Numbered from the stretch's first letter, positions 25,447 to 34,480 are shown. The stretch: 40,885 bases of DNA from Welwitschia mirabilis (GCA_051453625.1 JBOZIK010000001.1:78346518-78387402), one strand, 5' to 3'. Notes: generated from the letters alone by a model not told the origin. Numbers and translations: made by a program.

Positions 25447-25499
25447 TAAAACTAAGATGGCTATTATAATATTACCAATTTTACATCCATTATATTATC

Positions 25500-27300
25500 A
25501 AGTGCTATAAGAGGATTTACAAATGAAATATCTATTGGAGCCATCATTCCTGAATTAGAACTCTATGTCATTAAATACATAGGAATTGTATTTGGAAAAT
25601 AACTTCTTCTTTTTAATAATATTTTTAGAAACATTTATTTTTCATCCTCCAATGTCTGAAAACCATATTCATAGTTAATAACTTATCCTTTCTCTTTGTT
25701 ATTAATAGGACTTTTTATAAAATGATTTTGTAATTTTCTATAAACCTTATTTTCATCCCCATTAATATTTTTAGATATATTGTGCTTTGCTTTGGTAGTA
25801 ATAGAAAATGTTAGGTTAATAGTATTTTGAAGCTCTTTTAGATTATTCTTATCTCATTCTTTTGGTTTTAATGCATTGTTTATTTTTTACATATATGTGA
25901 TAGCAATGATAAGAATTTGAAACATTAAAGTAAAGTATTAACTGAGTAAACATATAATTTCTAGCCTTTAGTGAAAGAAATAGTTTCTTGTTTTCCAACT
26001 TAATTTTGATAGAAAATCTCTTTAATGTATCTCTAGTAGAAGCTTAGTTCCTTTATAAAAAATATTTCTAAAGGAGATAGTTAAAATTATTACATTTGTG
26101 TAAAATAAGACCTAGGAAGTTTTGGTAGTTTCTTCAAAGTAAAAAAAAAAATATACTTATAAGATACTCAAAATGTTTATTAAGACTTAATTTAGGATAA
26201 TAACGGAATAGACCTTATTCTAAATGATGTTAGTAAACTATCCCTTTCAATTAAGAAAACTTATGAAAAACTTCAAAGAGTAGCTTAAGGGAAAGTGGTA
26301 GATGCAAAAGGTTAACATGAAAAAGTTATAAAGTGAGGTAAATTTCTTATTTGGGAAATAGTTAGAATAAACTTAATAATGTATTAGAATTTTAACTAGA
26401 TAATGAATTAGCTTCTTAGGGAAAAAACTTTACATTACATAAGAGAAATTGGGACTTGCAAGTGGAGAAGTTACCCCATACTGACTGAGACCTTAACTGT
26501 AATGTACCTATCCAGAGGAAAGAACCTTTCTTACAAAGTAATAAACATTCAACTAAGAAAGTGTAGTAGAACTAATGACAACAAAATTTAAAATGTAAAA
26601 GTTCATAATAGATTGAAAAATATTAAAAACAATCTCCTATACTTTTAGATCAACCTTTCATGATGCCAGAAGTAATAAATCCCTCAGTTTGCTTGTTAGT
26701 CAAGATATCCTTGGCTCCATTGATCTTTATAGATATCTCCAATGCTTCTTAGGGATGTTGGTAATTCTTATCTAGGTACCACTGCAAAACCAATAATCTT
26801 TATGCTATGATAATTTCTTATTTCATTGCATCTAGCCAAATGCATAAGATACCATAATAATCCTTCCAATCAATAACTACTTTAATTTCATTATAGTCAA
26901 CCTCTATTTGTGATTCTATTGCATCTAATTCACTATCCATTTATTTCTCTATATAAATATTTGTGCAAGAAGATTCTGAATGGTCTAATGACCTTTTTGC
27001 CTCATTTTGAGGGTGCTTAAGCTAAGAATTGGAAGAATGAGAAGGTCCTAAACATTCATGAAAGTAATTCTCTATTCTAGACTCTGAGGTAGGTTATCAT
27101 TACTAATAACAACAACTTCCTTTTCCACATTAAAAGCCTTCTCTTCATTAGGTCTTATTTAACACTCTAAACTAGTTCTTCCTAGACCCCTACTTAGACA
27201 AAAAATTATCTCCAAATACGCTACTAACTCTAACCTCCTCTGCTAGCTATAGCTAGTCTAGTTGAGGCATTTTCTTTTTTCCATGCTATTTCTAAGGAGT
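25500..27300 (-). pseudogene. LINE ORF1 remnant
   Basis: Near 25,890-26,030 the minus strand reads FSIKIKLENK, then NVSNSYHCYHIYVKNKQC. This fits the ORF1 pattern in which a DUF4283-linked strand is followed by a CCHC_4 zinc knuckle (C..C....H....C). Here the second and last cysteines remain while the first cysteine and the histidine are lost. Downstream comes a lysine-rich linker (ELQNTINLTFSITTKAKHNIS). Further right (26,690-26,940) is a legible but unassigned stretch with VVIDWKDYYGILCIWLDAMK. Ends are approximate. Confidence 0.5.
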
Positions 27301-27698
27301 ATTTGTCCTAAGTTCATCCTCAACATTGGCATTGAATCCTATTATAGATCTTGTCCCTATTGGCAATGAAACATTTATAGATTGATCACTTCCTATGAGA
27401 GTTATCCACTTTTGCCACATCTGTGGAGCCTCAGATAGGATGCGCTCTTCCTTTAGCTTCTAGATTTTTTTAAAAAATCAATTCACCTTCTATTTAAACC
27501 AAAATGCCTCTTACCTATGTAGTCTTAAAATCCTTTGTAAAAAAGAATGGTAGATTGACTTGTCTTTTCTTCTTAAGCACTAGTAGAAAATTGAAATGAA
27601 GGGCTTTTAACCTCAAATGATTTCCATCCTGTATGATATACGTATTAACAACCTTCATAGCTAGGCTCTAGGGTTCTTATAACTCATATTCTCAAATG

Positions 27699-27703
27699 AA
27701 ACC
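27699..27703. repeat. Target-site duplication, left copy (AAACC)
   Basis: AAACC directly precedes the LTR element and is repeated exactly after it at 33,880-33,884. Confidence 0.85.
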
Positions 27704-28120
27704 AGTAATGTTCCAAAATCACTTTTAATGAAGTGATTACTATTAAGTACAATTAAAGTGCATTTAAGGATAACTATTGTATAGTGAAGGGATGTAACCC
27801 TTGGATTTGTAACATTATGTCTCTTTGCCTTGTTTATAAGCCTATGGCATTAGGTGGGGTGGGATAGACTAGGTGGATATAACTAAAAACAACCTTTGCT
27901 CATACCAAAGGTTCTAGGAGGGGAACTTAGGTTGTAGTCCACGTCTTTACCTTTGACCATAGTCTAAGGTTGAAGCAAGGCATAGAGACCAAACTTGATG
28001 CTATGGCAATAAAAATATATTTTCATTTTCTATCTGATTAATATGTTATTGATTCCCTTGTTCTTTCAATTTTTTAGTGTTCCTTATTAAAATGTAAATT
28101 CAGTATTTTGGAACATTACA
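27704..28120 (+). repeat. 5' LTR with 16-bp inverted ends
   Basis: Begins AGTAATGTTCCAAAAT (first T of TG mutated to A) and ends ATTTTGGAACATTACA; the ends are inverted complements at 15 of 16 positions. It aligns throughout with 33,469-33,879, roughly 85% identical by eye. A TATA-like TTTATAAG lies at about 27,833. The LTR would supply promoter and polyadenylation signals. Confidence 0.88.
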
Positions 28121-28122
28121 TT

Positions 28123-28135
28123 TGGTATGAGAGTC
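28123..28135 (+). other. Primer-binding site (initiator Met tRNA-like)
   Basis: TGGTATGAGAGTC lies two bases after the LTR end and matches TGGTATCAGAGCC at 11 of 13 positions. It sets the plus-strand orientation of the element. Confidence 0.8.
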
Positions 28136-28353
28136 ATGAAGATGATAAATTACTATCTTCATGATCCAAGAAGTAAATAACTTCAAGGTCTATATCACAT
28201 CCCCTATAATGCCTTTTACTCCTACACAAGGTCCATGACAATAGCTTTATGAAGAACCTACAATAAGCTTGAAAGTTAAACCCTATAAAGTTTTCCTCCT
28301 TGGAATCTTTCTTATTTATTTACTTGGGTAATCATACATTCCAATTCTGTGAT

Positions 28354-28673
28354 GCTTCCGAATGGTACAAGCCCCACACAGTTGAAGAAATTTTTACAGA
28401 CAACATGATCTAGAAAAAGAGAGAATCTTTATCTATATGAATTTTGTAGTGAATCTTGAAAAGTCAACTTAGCTGCTAAAGAAGGACCACCTAAATTTCC
28501 TGAGCTAGTGGTAGAGATCAACTTCACAAGGGATGGGATGCAAGAAAAGGAGTGGTTATCAGTGGTTGCAGTGCAGAGTGATGCATGACTACTTTCAGTT
28601 GCATTTTATTTTGGTGCAACCTTTGGGTTTAATAAAGATGACCAGAAAATAGTGGACTCCATAATCTATATGT
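28354..28673 (+). pseudogene. Alfin-like (PHD-type histone reader) N-terminal domain fragment
   Basis: Alfin-like proteins are plant nuclear factors with an N-terminal Alfin (DUF3594) domain and a C-terminal PHD finger that binds H3K4me3. Here the plus strand reads KPHTVEEIFTDN, then after a gap DLEKE and ENLYLYEF, then [36 protein letters not shown], and LLSVAFYFGATFGFNKDDQK. These match the Alfin blocks (PRTVEEIF..F, DPEKENLCLYG, W.V.LP.EEVPPELPEP.LGINFARDGM..KDWLS.VAVHSD.WLL.VAFY.GA). About 20-25 residues between EEIFTDN and DLEKE are missing, with a frameshift at about 28,420. TGA replaces tryptophan twice (SES-stop-KVN, SDA-stop-LLS). Similarity fades after DDQK; no PHD finger follows. 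Identity is confident, function is lost. Confidence 0.9.
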
Positions 28674-29520
28674 AACCCATCGAACTCCAAAATTGCATAA
28701 CCAAATTACAACCAAGCAAGATTTACAAATGCATAATCAAACTACAACTGCTTCCACAACTAAATGTAACCTGAATAAATTCCTCAAACTAGAAGCATTG
28801 TCACTCTGGGTAAAATGAAGTGGAACCATTGCCTCTGTGTGTGAAAGACACGCCGAACTCCAATCCATCTCTTGTAGTCTGAAGGCCAAATTGTTTGATG
28901 CATGTATATAGCTGGATGTGGACATTTTCATAGAATTCTTAGCTTACAGATCACAAGCGACGAATGTTGTCTCTAGAAGGGCTGAGTAAGTCCTTCCTCA
29001 GCACTTCAAATTGCATTTCCATATATTCTAGATTGTGCACTCTTCATCCTCTCTTCATCTCTAAACTTTTTTCATAGAAATATGGAACACAATGCAGGAC
29101 AAATTCGTGACAACAAAAGAAAGTAGGAAAGATAAAAGAAGGAATAACTTAGTGGGAAAGAAATGAGAATTTTACCTTACAATTATAGAAGTGTACGCTT
29201 TGCCTTGTTCCTTGGCTTTACTATAGACAGCATGGCCAACACAATCATTGAAGAGGAGGTTGAGACTATCTTAGCACTGTGTACAAGTAACACCAACTCC
29301 TCTAAAGACTTGGATGCCATGAAAGTTGTAAAGGTGACTAGAACATTGGCGAACTTCCTTCTATACACTCAGTCCAGGATGCTAATGCTAGGTTAATGAT
29401 GACTACGAAATTCTTGAAATCCATTTGGCAAAGACATTTTTGTTTCGGAGAGGCATTTCTGTAGAGCAGAGCCATTCAAGATTACTGCCATATTCCCTCG
29501 GCCACGGCCACAGAGGAGAC
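28674..29520. other. Interior segment between the two captured fragments, unassigned
   Basis: Base composition rises here compared with the surroundings. Open stretches exist on both strands (28,737-28,931 minus; 29,163-29,396 plus; 29,183-29,368 minus) but none resembles a known family. It may be downstream sequence of the PPR gene (minus strand) or untranslated DNA copied with it. Confidence 0.45.
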
Positions 29521-29524
29521 AATT

Positions 29525-30375
29525 CGAGCTAAACCATCTTAGGCAGAATACACGATGCCGAAGAAAGGGAATTTAAGAGGGTGTATTCATCCTCCTTAGT
29601 ATTCGGACTGCCGTTTCTCTTCATGAATCGCAGGGTCCTAAGGGAATCTTCCTAGAGCCCTCTCTTTGTGAATCCAAACATCAATACTGTGCAAGACACC
29701 ATGTTTGCATCCTCCATCTCCATGAAAACTTGCAGAAGCTCGCAGACGCTTTCGCAATTAGAATGGAAAGAGACCAGAGCAGAGCACACTTTGAGATTTG
29801 AAGTAAAACCAGACTTCACCACAGTAGCGCGAAGCTGCTTTCCCAGTTGCAGAGATCTAGTAATGGTTCAAGCGCGCAGGAGGCTTACCAGAGCGCGTTC
29901 GTTGACATTACAAACACTGCCAGGAATCCGACGAGCATCCGCAAAGCATCTTCCAGGTGAGCGTTCAGGGAATGTCCGGCGGTCATGGCAGTCCATGTAA
30001 CAAGGTTCCTCTGAGACATTCTTGAAACATCTTGCATGCAGAATCGCCACAGGCACATTTGCTATACCTTGTGATGAGAGCGTTAGCAACAGAGATGTTG
30101 AGATTTCGAAGAGTAAAGATCCACCCACGGTTGATATCGAGAAAGATGAGATTCAGTTTCTTTTGAAGGTTCCCAACGACGCTCTCCTCAAGGAACTCAT
30201 TATTGAAGAATATCAGTGCCTTCAGAAGCCTGTAGCTGAGGCGATTGGTCCTCAGCAAGAAGTTGAATGGAGTGGAGTAAAGGCAGATAAGATACACCAT
30301 GTACATGATTTCGGACATTACAGCGGCTGCACGACGTTTGGCCCACTTTTCAGAAGAGCATAACAAGCGGTGCAA
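29525..30375 (-). pseudogene. PLS-class pentatricopeptide repeat (PPR) pseudogene fragment
   Basis: PPR proteins bind organellar RNA; PLS-class members usually act in RNA editing. On the minus strand one repeat reads VANALITRYSKCACGDSACKMF (about 30,090-30,026). A 1-nt frameshift at about 30,022 leads to MSQRNLVTWTAMTAG and LEDALRM. After an eroded stretch, the next array reads LGKQLRATVVKSGF, SALVSFHSNCESVCELLQVF, NMVSCTVLMFGFTKRGL, a TAG stop, EDSLRTL and MKRNGSPN (29,850-29,600). These are the L/S/P repeat signatures NALI.MYSKCG....A..VF..M..RN.VSWT.MI.G. At least two stops and one shift make it non-functional. It runs antisense to the LTR element and is richer in GC and CpG than its surroundings. 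A C-terminal E/DYW domain was not found, and upstream of 30,375 only short open frames are seen. Confidence 0.88.
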
Positions 30376-30652
30376 CGTGCATGTCTTTGGCTCTGTTTAC
30401 CTCTGAATCCGTGTCGATGCCTCGAATTATTTGATGGCGGAGGGCAGAGGAGTAGAGGCACAGTCTCTCTGATTTGAATTTTGAATTCAAAACAAGATAT
30501 AGAATTTGGACTCAGAAGTCCTAAAAGAGAAACACTTTCATTTTGAGGGCAATTAACCTTCGAATATAAAAACCTAATTTTTTATTTTATTCCCCTTAAA
30601 ATAGTATAAAAACCATTTATTTATAAGACATAAGTCTTTTCAATAGAAATTC
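30376..30652. other. Upstream flank of the PPR pseudogene
   Basis: The GC-rich stretch continues to about 30,480 and could be 5' coding or untranslated sequence of the PPR copy; one minus-strand frame reads LCLYSSALRHQIIRGID without a methionine. Beyond 30,480 the sequence becomes AT-rich again, which marks a likely edge of the captured piece. Confidence 0.4.
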
Positions 30653-30698
30653 GTAGACAATGTGGGACTAAAGACAAGGAAATACAAGATATAGCAAA
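30653..30698. repeat. 46-bp repeat, left copy, abutting the gap
   Basis: GTAGACAATGTGGGACTAAA and the following 26 bases recur identically at 31,591-31,636, directly after the N run. Most simply the two contig ends overlap and were scaffolded with an estimated gap. Confidence 0.95.
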
Positions 30699-31590
30699 NN
30701 NNNNNNNNNNNNNNNNNNNNNNNNNNNNNNNNNNNNNNNNNNNNNNNNNNNNNNNNNNNNNNNNNNNNNNNNNNNNNNNNNNNNNNNNNNNNNNNNNNNN
30801 NNNNNNNNNNNNNNNNNNNNNNNNNNNNNNNNNNNNNNNNNNNNNNNNNNNNNNNNNNNNNNNNNNNNNNNNNNNNNNNNNNNNNNNNNNNNNNNNNNNN
30901 NNNNNNNNNNNNNNNNNNNNNNNNNNNNNNNNNNNNNNNNNNNNNNNNNNNNNNNNNNNNNNNNNNNNNNNNNNNNNNNNNNNNNNNNNNNNNNNNNNNN
31001 NNNNNNNNNNNNNNNNNNNNNNNNNNNNNNNNNNNNNNNNNNNNNNNNNNNNNNNNNNNNNNNNNNNNNNNNNNNNNNNNNNNNNNNNNNNNNNNNNNNN
31101 NNNNNNNNNNNNNNNNNNNNNNNNNNNNNNNNNNNNNNNNNNNNNNNNNNNNNNNNNNNNNNNNNNNNNNNNNNNNNNNNNNNNNNNNNNNNNNNNNNNN
31201 NNNNNNNNNNNNNNNNNNNNNNNNNNNNNNNNNNNNNNNNNNNNNNNNNNNNNNNNNNNNNNNNNNNNNNNNNNNNNNNNNNNNNNNNNNNNNNNNNNNN
31301 NNNNNNNNNNNNNNNNNNNNNNNNNNNNNNNNNNNNNNNNNNNNNNNNNNNNNNNNNNNNNNNNNNNNNNNNNNNNNNNNNNNNNNNNNNNNNNNNNNNN
31401 NNNNNNNNNNNNNNNNNNNNNNNNNNNNNNNNNNNNNNNNNNNNNNNNNNNNNNNNNNNNNNNNNNNNNNNNNNNNNNNNNNNNNNNNNNNNNNNNNNNN
31501 NNNNNNNNNNNNNNNNNNNNNNNNNNNNNNNNNNNNNNNNNNNNNNNNNNNNNNNNNNNNNNNNNNNNNNNNNNNNNNNNNNNNNNNNNN
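30699..31590. other. Assembly gap (892 N)
   Basis: A run of 892 N inside the LTR element, flanked on both sides by the same 46 bp. Long frames crossing it are artefacts. Confidence 0.98.
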
Positions 31591-31636
31591 GTAGACAATG
31601 TGGGACTAAAGACAAGGAAATACAAGATATAGCAAA
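31591..31636. repeat. 46-bp repeat, right copy
   Basis: Identical to 30,653-30,698 and starting at the first base after the gap. Confidence 0.95.
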
Positions 31637-33340
31637 ATATAAAAAGAAAACTATAAGGGGGTTGCATGGCTCCGCGTCACAAAGCTTGAAGATTGAATGA
31701 TTTCTTCCAAGTTTGGACATGTTTATTTGTGGAAACCATGGTGTTTGAACTGTGTTTTGGATGATTCAGGAAATACTCTAAATAATAGAAGCAAGAAAGA
31801 ACATCCATTTCCTTCTAATTATGTGGATTATGTGGATACCAAATGGTTGTGTGCACATGTTTACATTTTTTTTAGAGAGTGCTCAAAGGAACTATGAAAT
31901 ATTTGAAGTTGCAAAGCTAACAGTGGAGGAGCATTAAAGCCAGTGATTAAAGCTACATCTAATAATGAAAATAAAGAAGACTTGCAGTTTGCACATTTGT
32001 TCTGCTATCAATGGATTCCTGAAACTTACATCAAAAATGCATAATATGTGGAGCTTATAACAAATGTTGTGTGATTACAAGTCAAGGGGATGTATTGTTA
32101 GGATACTTCTTTAGTGACTTTATAATCACATTCATAATCATTATTATATTTAAAGCCATTTCCAAAATTATATTTAACCAAACATCATATACTTTACCAA
32201 TAGTCACACATATTTAATCACACCCTTTTGAAGGCTTCAAAAGAAAAATTCATTTAATCATTTTAATATAGATTTCATCATGGAGTGAAGTGAAGAAAAC
32301 AAGACAAACTCCGTAAAGGATGTAAAAGCCTATGTGGTTAAGAAGTTTCGTATGTGATTAATAAGAAGTTGCCTGTGTGGTTGATCCATATTATTTCCTA
32401 AGTGGCTTTGAATGTTTCAAATGGAAAGCACCTATGACATCATTGAAGAAATTGGCATAGAGGTTGTTAAAGGAGTGCAACATCAAGATCACCTTGTAGG
32501 CTATTTTCATGACCATTTCCCACCTCATCCATACTGATTTCTCGCCACACAATGATAACATAATTTTCTTCGCTTGCAATAGTCTCCTATTCTTCATTTT
32601 CACTAGCCAGATGCTTCTTGGGTTTGCTAGAAATTTGGAGTGATGGTAAGTTAGCATTAGGTATTGGATTAACAAAGAAGAATAATTAATCCTTAAATAT
32701 ATCAGGTCTACAATCATGGCCATGAGAGATGACTAGCTAATGGACATGGATGTTGGGGGAGGCGGTTACTTGGTGAAGTGTTGAAACTATTAAGAAAATG
32801 GTATTTAGTGTGCTTAAAGTTGCTATGGTGTCATGGGTGATCCTGATGCAGATAGTCCAATGGTTGGTTCTAGATGACAATTCCTCTCTTCTCAAAGATA
32901 AGTGTCCTGATAGGGTTTAGTTTGATTTGTATAAAAGAAATGTTTATAATTTTATAAAATATTTAAATTTAAAGCTAAATTTGATAATAATAGAAAGCAA
33001 TAAATAAAGCATTATACAATATAATGTTTTTGACATAAATGAATAAATAAATAAAATAAAATAACATGTTCTACTCTATGATATGAAACACATGAATTAA
33101 TTATGTAAATTATTATTAAGTACTTTTCAATGTTTAGTTGTTATCATAACTTTTTCACATTTATGTGGTTATTACTATGATAGTCTAACTTTTGGAACAC
33201 TTGCCTTTTAGATTAAAAGTAGTGAATTTGAGCATTTGGGATATCTTTACTTAGTACAAGTATCCTTGGAAGCCTTGGGCATAGTGTAATGGCTAAGAGA
33301 CACTAATGGAGACTAAAAACGGATAACCAGTGGGTGCACA
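31637..33340. other. Unassigned interior of the LTR element
   Basis: Two open stretches stand out. A plus-strand one at 31,697-31,897 has WKPWCLNCVLDDSGNTL and HPFPSNYVDYVDTKW. A minus-strand one at 32,391-32,723 has NPRSIWLVKMKNRRLL and VWMRWEMVMKIAYK. Neither matches a family I recognise. They could be further host-derived pieces or the element's own sequence. The segment has fewer stops than nearby DNA but no proven coding role. Confidence 0.4.
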
Positions 33341-33345
33341 TGCAA

Positions 33346-33438
33346 GTGATTCATCCACTAGAGGATGCAAGCTTAAGCAGTCCATCCACTAGAGGATGTA
33401 GGCATGAGTAGTCCATCCACTAGAGAATCTTTGCTCAA
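33346..33438 (+). repeat. Three tandem copies of a 31-bp repeat
   Basis: CATCCACTAGAGGATG-type units start at 33,352, 33,383 and 33,414, an exact 31-bp period. The first two share CATCCACTAGAGGATG; the third reads CATCCACTAGAGAATC. They lie just upstream of the polypurine tract. Confidence 0.92.
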
Positions 33439-33454
33439 GGACAAGCAAGGAAAT

Positions 33455-33468
33455 TAAGAGAGAGGGAA
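33455..33468 (+). other. Polypurine tract
   Basis: TAAGAGAGAGGGAA is immediately followed by TGTAG, the start of the right LTR. It confirms the element's plus orientation. Confidence 0.82.
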
Positions 33469-33879
33469 TGTAGTATTCCAAAATTACTTTTAATTAAGTG
33501 ATTACTATTAAGTGAAATTAAAGTGCATTTTAGGATAACTATTGTATAATAAAGGGATGTGACCCTTGGATTTGTAGCATTATGTCCCTTCATCTTGCTT
33601 ATAAGTACATGGTGTTAGGTGAAGGTGGATAGACTCGGTGGATGTAACCGACGAAAACCTTGGCTAATCCCCAAGGGTCCCAGAAGGGGAACTCAGGTTG
33701 TTGTCCATGTCTTTACCTTTGACTACTAGTCCAAGCTGAAGCAAGGCGTAGAAACCAAACTTGATGCTGTCACTATAAAGATATATTTTCATGTTATTTC
33801 TAATTAATATGTTATTAATTCCCTTATTCTTTCTAATTAATATATTTTCAATGTAAATTCAGTATTTTGGAATGTTACA
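33469..33879 (+). repeat. 3' LTR with inverted ends
   Basis: Begins TGTAGTATTCCAAAAT and ends ATTTTGGAATGTTACA; the ends are inverted complements at 14 of 16 positions. It aligns with 27,704-28,120 through shared blocks such as AAGTGATTACTATTAAGT, GGATAACTATTGTATA, CCCTTGGATTTGTA and TCTTTACCTTTGAC. Confidence 0.88.
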
Positions 33880-33884
33880 AAACC
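33880..33884. repeat. Target-site duplication, right copy (AAACC)
   Basis: AAACC follows the right LTR and equals the pentamer before the left LTR. Confidence 0.85.
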
Positions 33885-34112
33885 CTTCTCTGTTCTTGAA
33901 GCAACTTGCTCAAAAAATGATTTACATTATGAAACTAGAAAATGTTGTAAGGATTCATTTTCTTGCCTTTGAAGCCCTAGGCCTTGATAAAACATCTCGG
34001 ATGTGACTTGGTGTCTCCTTTGTCTTACTATTAATTTTCTATTTACCAAGGATTTCTTAAAGGTGAGAGATGGATCAAGTTTCATCTTTTCTAATATAGT
34101 CCATCCTGTTAT

Positions 34113-34480
34113 CTATATTCTATTGTAGAGCTCTATAACTAATTTAAAATTGTCTCCATTCATCGATTCAAATTGGAGGTTTTTTCCCATTTGTTTAAGG
34201 GTAATAAGACTTGCAACTATTTTTTTGAAGTTTGATAGAATGACACTTGCTTTAGAGCTTATATTCTCGAACACCTTCTTATTTTGGGCTAGCCATAAGA
34301 GCCATAGTGTTACATCAATAAACTTATCTAAAGTATTATAAATCTTATTCAAATTTAAGTTACTATTAAATCCTAACCACACTTCTTGTCTAATGGAATA
34401 ATCTCAAAACAAACATAAGGTAGTATCTATTTATCCACAAGTTCCACATGCTTCTGAAATTTTGTAGACCCTATTCGTAA
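34113..34480 (-). pseudogene. LINE ORF2 C-terminal zinc-binding (zf-RVT) and helical block
   Basis: At about 34,390-34,470 the minus strand reads SEACGTCG, a stop, then LCLF, a stop, DYSIRQEVWLGF, matching the zf-RVT pattern C..C......HLF..C...r.vW. An open stretch at 34113-34382 continues with LWLLWLAQNKKVFEN, the usual W.iW..RN...F. that follows in plant LINEs. One stop replaces the residue just after the second cysteine. Confidence 0.75.

Larger units (their letters stand above)
25278..27698 (-). mobile_element. LINE (minus strand), 5' portion: ORF1 and start of endonuclease
   Basis: This continues the LINE whose 3' portion ends at 20,097. From right to left it holds an unassigned N-terminal region, an ORF1 zinc-knuckle remnant near 25,900, and the endonuclease start at 25,278-25,446. 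The 5' end is unknown; the next element begins at 27,704. A stretch at about 26,100-26,650 has no recognisable LINE content and may be a further insertion. Confidence 0.65.
27704..33879 (+). mobile_element. Non-autonomous LTR retrotransposon carrying Alfin-like and PPR gene fragments
   Basis: The element has paired LTRs (417 and 411 bp), a Met-tRNA-like PBS after the left LTR, a polypurine tract before the right LTR and a perfect AAACC target duplication. It is therefore one complete insertion of 6,176 bp as assembled, including 892 N. The interior shows no gag, protease, RT, RNase H or integrase motif. It contains a decayed Alfin-like coding fragment in sense, a PPR pseudogene in antisense and unassigned sequence. 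It either captured host fragments or was hit by later insertions; joint capture is inference. Confidence 0.85.

Noticed and set aside
27709-28115. LTR limits at TGTTCC...GGAACA
   Set aside because: These give no target duplication; extending to AGTAATGTTCC...GGAACATTACA gives the perfect AAACC duplication and abuts the PPT at the right copy.
29668-30000. 110-residue plus-strand frame in the GC-rich region
   Set aside because: Antisense shadow of the PPR pseudogene, whose minus-strand repeats are clearly readable over the same bases.
30022-30363. 113-residue plus-strand frame without internal stops
   Set aside because: Overlaps the minus-strand PPR frame completely; no family resemblance, and open length is expected in GC-rich antisense.
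30621-31720. Two roughly 350-residue minus-strand frames
   Set aside because: More than 85% of each is the N gap; only short ends are real sequence and they derive from the duplicated 46 bp and its surroundings.
33340-33440. CRISPR-like array
   Set aside because: Only three units with a 31-bp period and no spacers, within a plant retrotransposon; it is a plain tandem repeat.
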